A stretch of 8,253 nt of DNA from Thermoplasmata archaeon. GTDB lineage: Archaea > Thermoplasmatota > Thermoplasmata > Lutacidiplasmatales > UBA184. Made by a program: the position numbers and the translations under genes. The stretch spans positions 1 through 8,253 of the forward strand of contig JAKIWU010000057.1 of NCBI GenBank assembly GCA_022749905.1, read 5' to 3'. Shown piece by piece: positions 5,869-8,253 of the stretch; the first letter of the stretch is position 1; every line of letters starts with the position of its first letter. The notes beneath the pieces are model-generated. The model was not told where the DNA came from, searched no databases, and was given only the letters and a program-made list of their open reading frames with translations.

Positions 5869-6732
5869 ATGGTCGAACCGGCGGGACGTGGGCCGGCCCC
5901 GGGGGGCACGGCCGTCGCGCGCACCGTCGTTGTGCTCGGGATGCACCGATCCGGAACCTCGGTTGTGGCTGGCATCTTGCACGCCTTGGGGGTGGATATG
6001 GGTCCCACCGCACCGGGAGAAGGTTGGGAGGGCCAGCATTGGTCGAACCCCACCGGTCATTTCGAGAATCCCGCGTTCGTGGCCTTCAACCAGCGTGCAC
6101 TCGGCGGTGACGCGACCGGAATCCGGGGCCCACCGAAATGGAAGGACCTAGGGGAGCACAGGGCAGAGTTCGGCCCGGAGGTTCGGCAACTCCTGAGGGC
6201 CTCCGAGCGGCAGTACTGGGGATGGAAGGATCCTTGGACGGTGCTCACGCTCGAGCTTTTCCTTGCGGAGCTCACGAACCCTGCCTTCGTCTTCGTCCGG
6301 CGGCCGAAGGAGGAGGTGCTAGCCTCCCTACGGAGGCGCGCGACGGCGCGCGACGTCGAGCTCGCGGGCTTGTGGGACCTCTACGAGGCGCGGCTGGCCG
6401 ATCTCGAGCGACAGCTGGGGCCGTACCCCCGCCACGTTGTCCTGTACCACGATCTTCTGAGGGATCCGCGAGGGACGATCGACCGGCTGGTCGAATGGAT
6501 CGGCGTCCACCCGACCCGCGAAGAGTTTGAGCGAGCCTTTGGGATGGTTCTCGCCGGCCCTGCGCTTGCGCGCGAGAGCCGACGGCTCGCGATCGCGGGG
6601 CTCGTCGGCTTCCCGAGGTGGGCGGGCTGGATCGTCAAGCGGGACCTCCGATCGCGGCCCTCGGTGGCCGCGAACGATCTCGTCTCGGCGATTCCGAACG
6701 AGCTGTTTCAGGTGCTCCGTGCCCTTCTCTGA
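5869..6732 (+). CDS. Sulfotransferase family protein (PAPS-dependent)
   Basis: Predicted to move a sulfuryl group from PAPS to an acceptor, probably a surface glycan or lipid-linked sugar. The 287-residue protein shows the 5'-phosphosulfate-binding loop GMHRSGTS (24-31) after strand VVVL, the conserved WGWKDPWTV (117-125), a 3'-phosphate-binding candidate FVFVRRPKEEVLASL (140-154), and YHDLLRDP (193-200), which is common in bacterial and archaeal sulfotransferases. There is no signal peptide or membrane helix, so it should be cytosolic. The frame is open upstream to 5689, but the ATG at 5869 puts the P-loop about 23 residues in, as usual. No Shine-Dalgarno is seen. It is the first gene of a pair with a glycosyltransferase 30 nt downstream, which suggests a carbohydrate acceptor; that is inference. 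An unrelated P-loop kinase is a less likely alternative. Confidence 0.85.
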   Translation: MVEPAGRGPAPGGTAVARTVVVLGMHRSGTSVVAGILHALGVDMGPTAPGEGWEGQHWSNPTGHFENPAFVAFNQRALGGDATGIRGPPKWKDLGEHRAEFGPEVRQLLRASERQYWGWKDPWTVLTLELFLAELTNPAFVFVRRPKEEVLASLRRRATARDVELAGLWDLYEARLADLERQLGPYPRHVVLYHDLLRDPRGTIDRLVEWIGVHPTREEFERAFGMVLAGPALARESRRLAIAGLVGFPRWAGWIVKRDLRSRPSVAANDLVSAIPNELFQVLRALL

Positions 6733-6747
6733 TCGCGAGGGCTCCCT

Positions 6748-6753
6748 GGAGGG
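6748..6753 (+). promoter_or_regulatory. Shine-Dalgarno site of the glycosyltransferase
   Basis: GGAGGG in the 30-nt spacer after the sulfotransferase stop, 9 nt before the first of two tandem ATG codons (6763 and 6766). The spacing favours 6763. Confidence 0.6.
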
Positions 6754-6762
6754 CCGGTTCGG

Positions 6763-7803
6763 ATGATGCCCGGAGGTGCGGGGACAGGTCCGCGATTCTC
6801 GGTGATCATCACGGCGTACAACCGCGCAACGTTCCTCCCCCGGGCGATCGACTCGGTCCTCCGGCAGACCGTCGCGCGGGGCCAATACGAGATCATCGTC
6901 GTGAAGAACTTCGCCGATCCCGAAAGTGACAAGCGGATCGAGGAACACGGACTCGTCGGATTGTTTCGGACCGAGAAGGATCTCGGCATCCACCTCTTCG
7001 CAGCCCTCGCCGTCGCGCGGGGTTCGATCGTCGCGTTCGTCAACGACGACGATCTCTGGGAGCCGAGCAAGCTCGAGCACGTCGCTCAACGGTTCGCGGA
7101 ACACCCCAATCTCGGCTTCCACGCGACGAGCTACACCATCGTGGACGAGGAGGACCGGCCCGTGATCGGACGGCGCGACCGATTTGCGGGCCTCGCCCGA
7201 TTTCTCGCCGCGCCGGGCGCCGTGTTCTCGGTGCGCCCGGGGGCGGCGCCCGAGGAGCTCGATCGCTTCGTTCGCGCGTATCCTGGGAGTGACAGCACCG
7301 TCTCCATCCGGACCGATATCCTCCGGAAGTTCGGCGACGATCTTGCGATCCTCCCGTCCTCGGTCGACACGTTCCTCCTGACGTGTGCGCTCCTCTCGGG
7401 AAGTGACCTCATGATCGAGTACCTCCCGCTCACACGCCTGCGCGTCCACCCCGAGAACATGTCCCGGGCCACCGACGAATCGTTCGCATCGTACCGGACC
7501 AAGTACGCCCGGTCGATGACCGGCTTTGCACGAGCCCGCCGTCAGATGGTCCACATGGCGGAGACCAAGGGCGATCGTTGGCTCGTCGACCGATGGACCT
7601 CCGATCTTCGAAGACTCGATCACTTCTCCGGGATGGCGCGAGGCGACCTCCGACGGTCCGAGGTGCTCCATTCCCTCGCCACCGAGCTCCGTCAAGGAGG
7701 ACCGCGACGCGGGCTCGTCGCCTCGGAGCTTCTCTATCTCCTGTCTCCGAGAGCGTCACAGGCGGCGAACTTTCTCGTCGGGCGGCGGATCGCCGGAGCC
7801 TAG
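6763..7803 (+). CDS. Family 2 glycosyltransferase (GT-A fold)
   Basis: Predicted to transfer a sugar from a nucleotide-sugar donor during surface polysaccharide or protein glycan synthesis. The 346-residue protein begins with the GT2 signature FSVIITAYNRATFLPRAIDSVL (12-33) and QYEIIVVKN (41-49). Its metal-binding DXD-type motif is AFVNDDDLW (91-99), the nucleotide-diphosphate site. A probable acceptor-side Asp occurs around SSVDTFL (199-205). RLRVHPENMS (225-234) resembles the late 'H.N..S' motif of GT2 enzymes. The last 100 residues are helical and basic, with no membrane segment, so it is probably cytosolic or peripheral. It follows the sulfotransferase by 30 nt with a good Shine-Dalgarno, so the two are probably co-transcribed. 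Donor, acceptor and linkage cannot be predicted. Confidence 0.88.
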   Translation: MMPGGAGTGPRFSVIITAYNRATFLPRAIDSVLRQTVARGQYEIIVVKNFADPESDKRIEEHGLVGLFRTEKDLGIHLFAALAVARGSIVAFVNDDDLWEPSKLEHVAQRFAEHPNLGFHATSYTIVDEEDRPVIGRRDRFAGLARFLAAPGAVFSVRPGAAPEELDRFVRAYPGSDSTVSIRTDILRKFGDDLAILPSSVDTFLLTCALLSGSDLMIEYLPLTRLRVHPENMSRATDESFASYRTKYARSMTGFARARRQMVHMAETKGDRWLVDRWTSDLRRLDHFSGMARGDLRRSEVLHSLATELRQGGPRRGLVASELLYLLSPRASQAANFLVGRRIAGA

Positions 7804-7887
7804 GCACCCCCCGCCGATCGCCACGCGCAACCCTAATCCAACTCTCCCGCTCGCCCCGACTCCGTCGGCCTTTCGACTCCGAGAACG

Positions 7888-8253
7888 ATGGCGACTCCGC
7901 TCGAGCTCTGGATCGATTTCGACGGAACTCTGGTCGTTCCGAACGTTGCCCGCGAGCTCGTCGAGCGGTTTGGGGCGGATGGGGTCCGGGTCTCCGGCGA
8001 GGTCGACACCCTGCTCCACACCGGCGCGATCACCCTCCGAGAGGCGTGGGAGCGAGAGATCGCCATCCTTCCCGCGGACCGGCTCGGGGAGATGGCCGAG
8101 TACGCCGTCGAGCATGCGCCGCTGCGACCGGGGGCGCGGGAGCTCATCGACCTCCTCGATCGACACCACGTCCGGGCCACCGTGCTCTCGGGGGGCGTCG
8201 ACTTCTACATCGCTCCGATCTTGCAGCGCGAACGCATCGCGTGGCCCTTTCAG
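7888..8253 (+). CDS. HAD-superfamily phosphatase, MtnX/phosphoserine-phosphatase-like, C-terminus cut by window edge
   Basis: Phosphomonoesterase of the haloacid dehalogenase fold; 122 codons are present before the right edge. HAD motif I is WIDFDGTL (8-15), with the Asp10 nucleophile and Asp12 acid/base. Motif II is VLSGGVDFY (99-107), with Ser101. A helical cap separates them, and PLRPGARELIDLL (78-90) precedes motif II. The SGGVDFYIAPIL stretch looks most like MtnX, the enolase-product phosphatase of methionine salvage, but phosphoserine phosphatase relatives share this layout, so the substrate stays open. Motifs III and IV lie beyond the window. The ATG at 7888 gives the usual short lead to motif I; no Shine-Dalgarno is visible. 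It lies 84 nt after the glycosyltransferase stop, on the same strand, so co-transcription is possible but not obvious. mtnA, in another operon of this window, makes the MtnX reading attractive. Confidence 0.85.
   Translation, partial: MATPLELWIDFDGTLVVPNVARELVERFGADGVRVSGEVDTLLHTGAITLREAWEREIAILPADRLGEMAEYAVEHAPLRPGARELIDLLDRHHVRATVLSGGVDFYIAPILQRERIAWPFQ

Noticed and set aside
6328..7695. Minus-strand open frame of 455 codons
   Set aside because: It runs antisense across both the sulfotransferase and glycosyltransferase genes, which have clear motifs. Its product is charged, low-complexity sequence without a family signature.
7857..7881. Direct repeat CGACTCCG (7857-7864 and 7874-7881) before the HAD gene
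   Set aside because: An eight-base GC-rich repeat with 9 nt between copies is easily expected by chance here, and no known operator matches it.
1..8253. CRISPR arrays, insertion sequences, phage or toxin-antitoxin modules
   Set aside because: I saw no regularly spaced repeats, transposase motifs, phage proteins or toxin-antitoxin pairs. The window reads as ordinary chromosome.

Overview
This is GC-rich archaeal chromosome. The group II chaperonin (thermosome) gene, an archaeal-style TATA element ahead of it, and a tRNA gene with a bulge-helix-bulge intron all point to Archaea. The thermosome N-terminus and the high GC content suggest a Thermoplasmata-like (Thermoplasmatota) lineage, but that placement is an inference. 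Every long reading frame has a plausible gene on only one strand, and I saw no mobile elements or CRISPR arrays.

Layout. (1) Positions 1-2254, minus strand: the N-terminal 382 codons of a thermosome subunit (cut by the left edge), a cis-prenyltransferase (uppS) that would make the polyprenyl glycan carrier lipid, and a tRNA-Asp(GUC) gene interrupted in its T-loop by a 32-nt intron with a textbook bulge-helix-bulge. (2) Positions 2401-2553, plus strand: a 50-residue hydrophobic protein with its own TATA-like element and Shine-Dalgarno sequence. (3) Positions 2477-5687, minus strand: a tight three-gene operon read as pepQ (M24 Xaa-Pro peptidase), then a PPi-type phosphofructokinase, then mtnA. 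The first two overlap by 4 nt and the last two are 5 nt apart. (4) Positions 5869-7803, plus strand: a sulfotransferase and a family 2 glycosyltransferase, 30 nt apart. (5) Positions 7888-8253, plus strand: the N-terminal part of an HAD phosphatase that resembles MtnX or a phosphoserine phosphatase, cut by the right edge.

Functional themes. Cell-surface glycan synthesis is represented by uppS, the sulfotransferase and the glycosyltransferase. Central carbon metabolism and salvage are represented by the PPi-dependent phosphofructokinase, MtnA and possibly the MtnX-like phosphatase. Protein quality control is represented by the thermosome and the prolidase. The most notable item is the T-loop intron in tRNA-Asp. 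The convergent 3' ends of mtnA and the small membrane-protein gene also deserve a check: one extra base in a five-base homopolymer would explain an implausible Arg-rich tail on MtnA.
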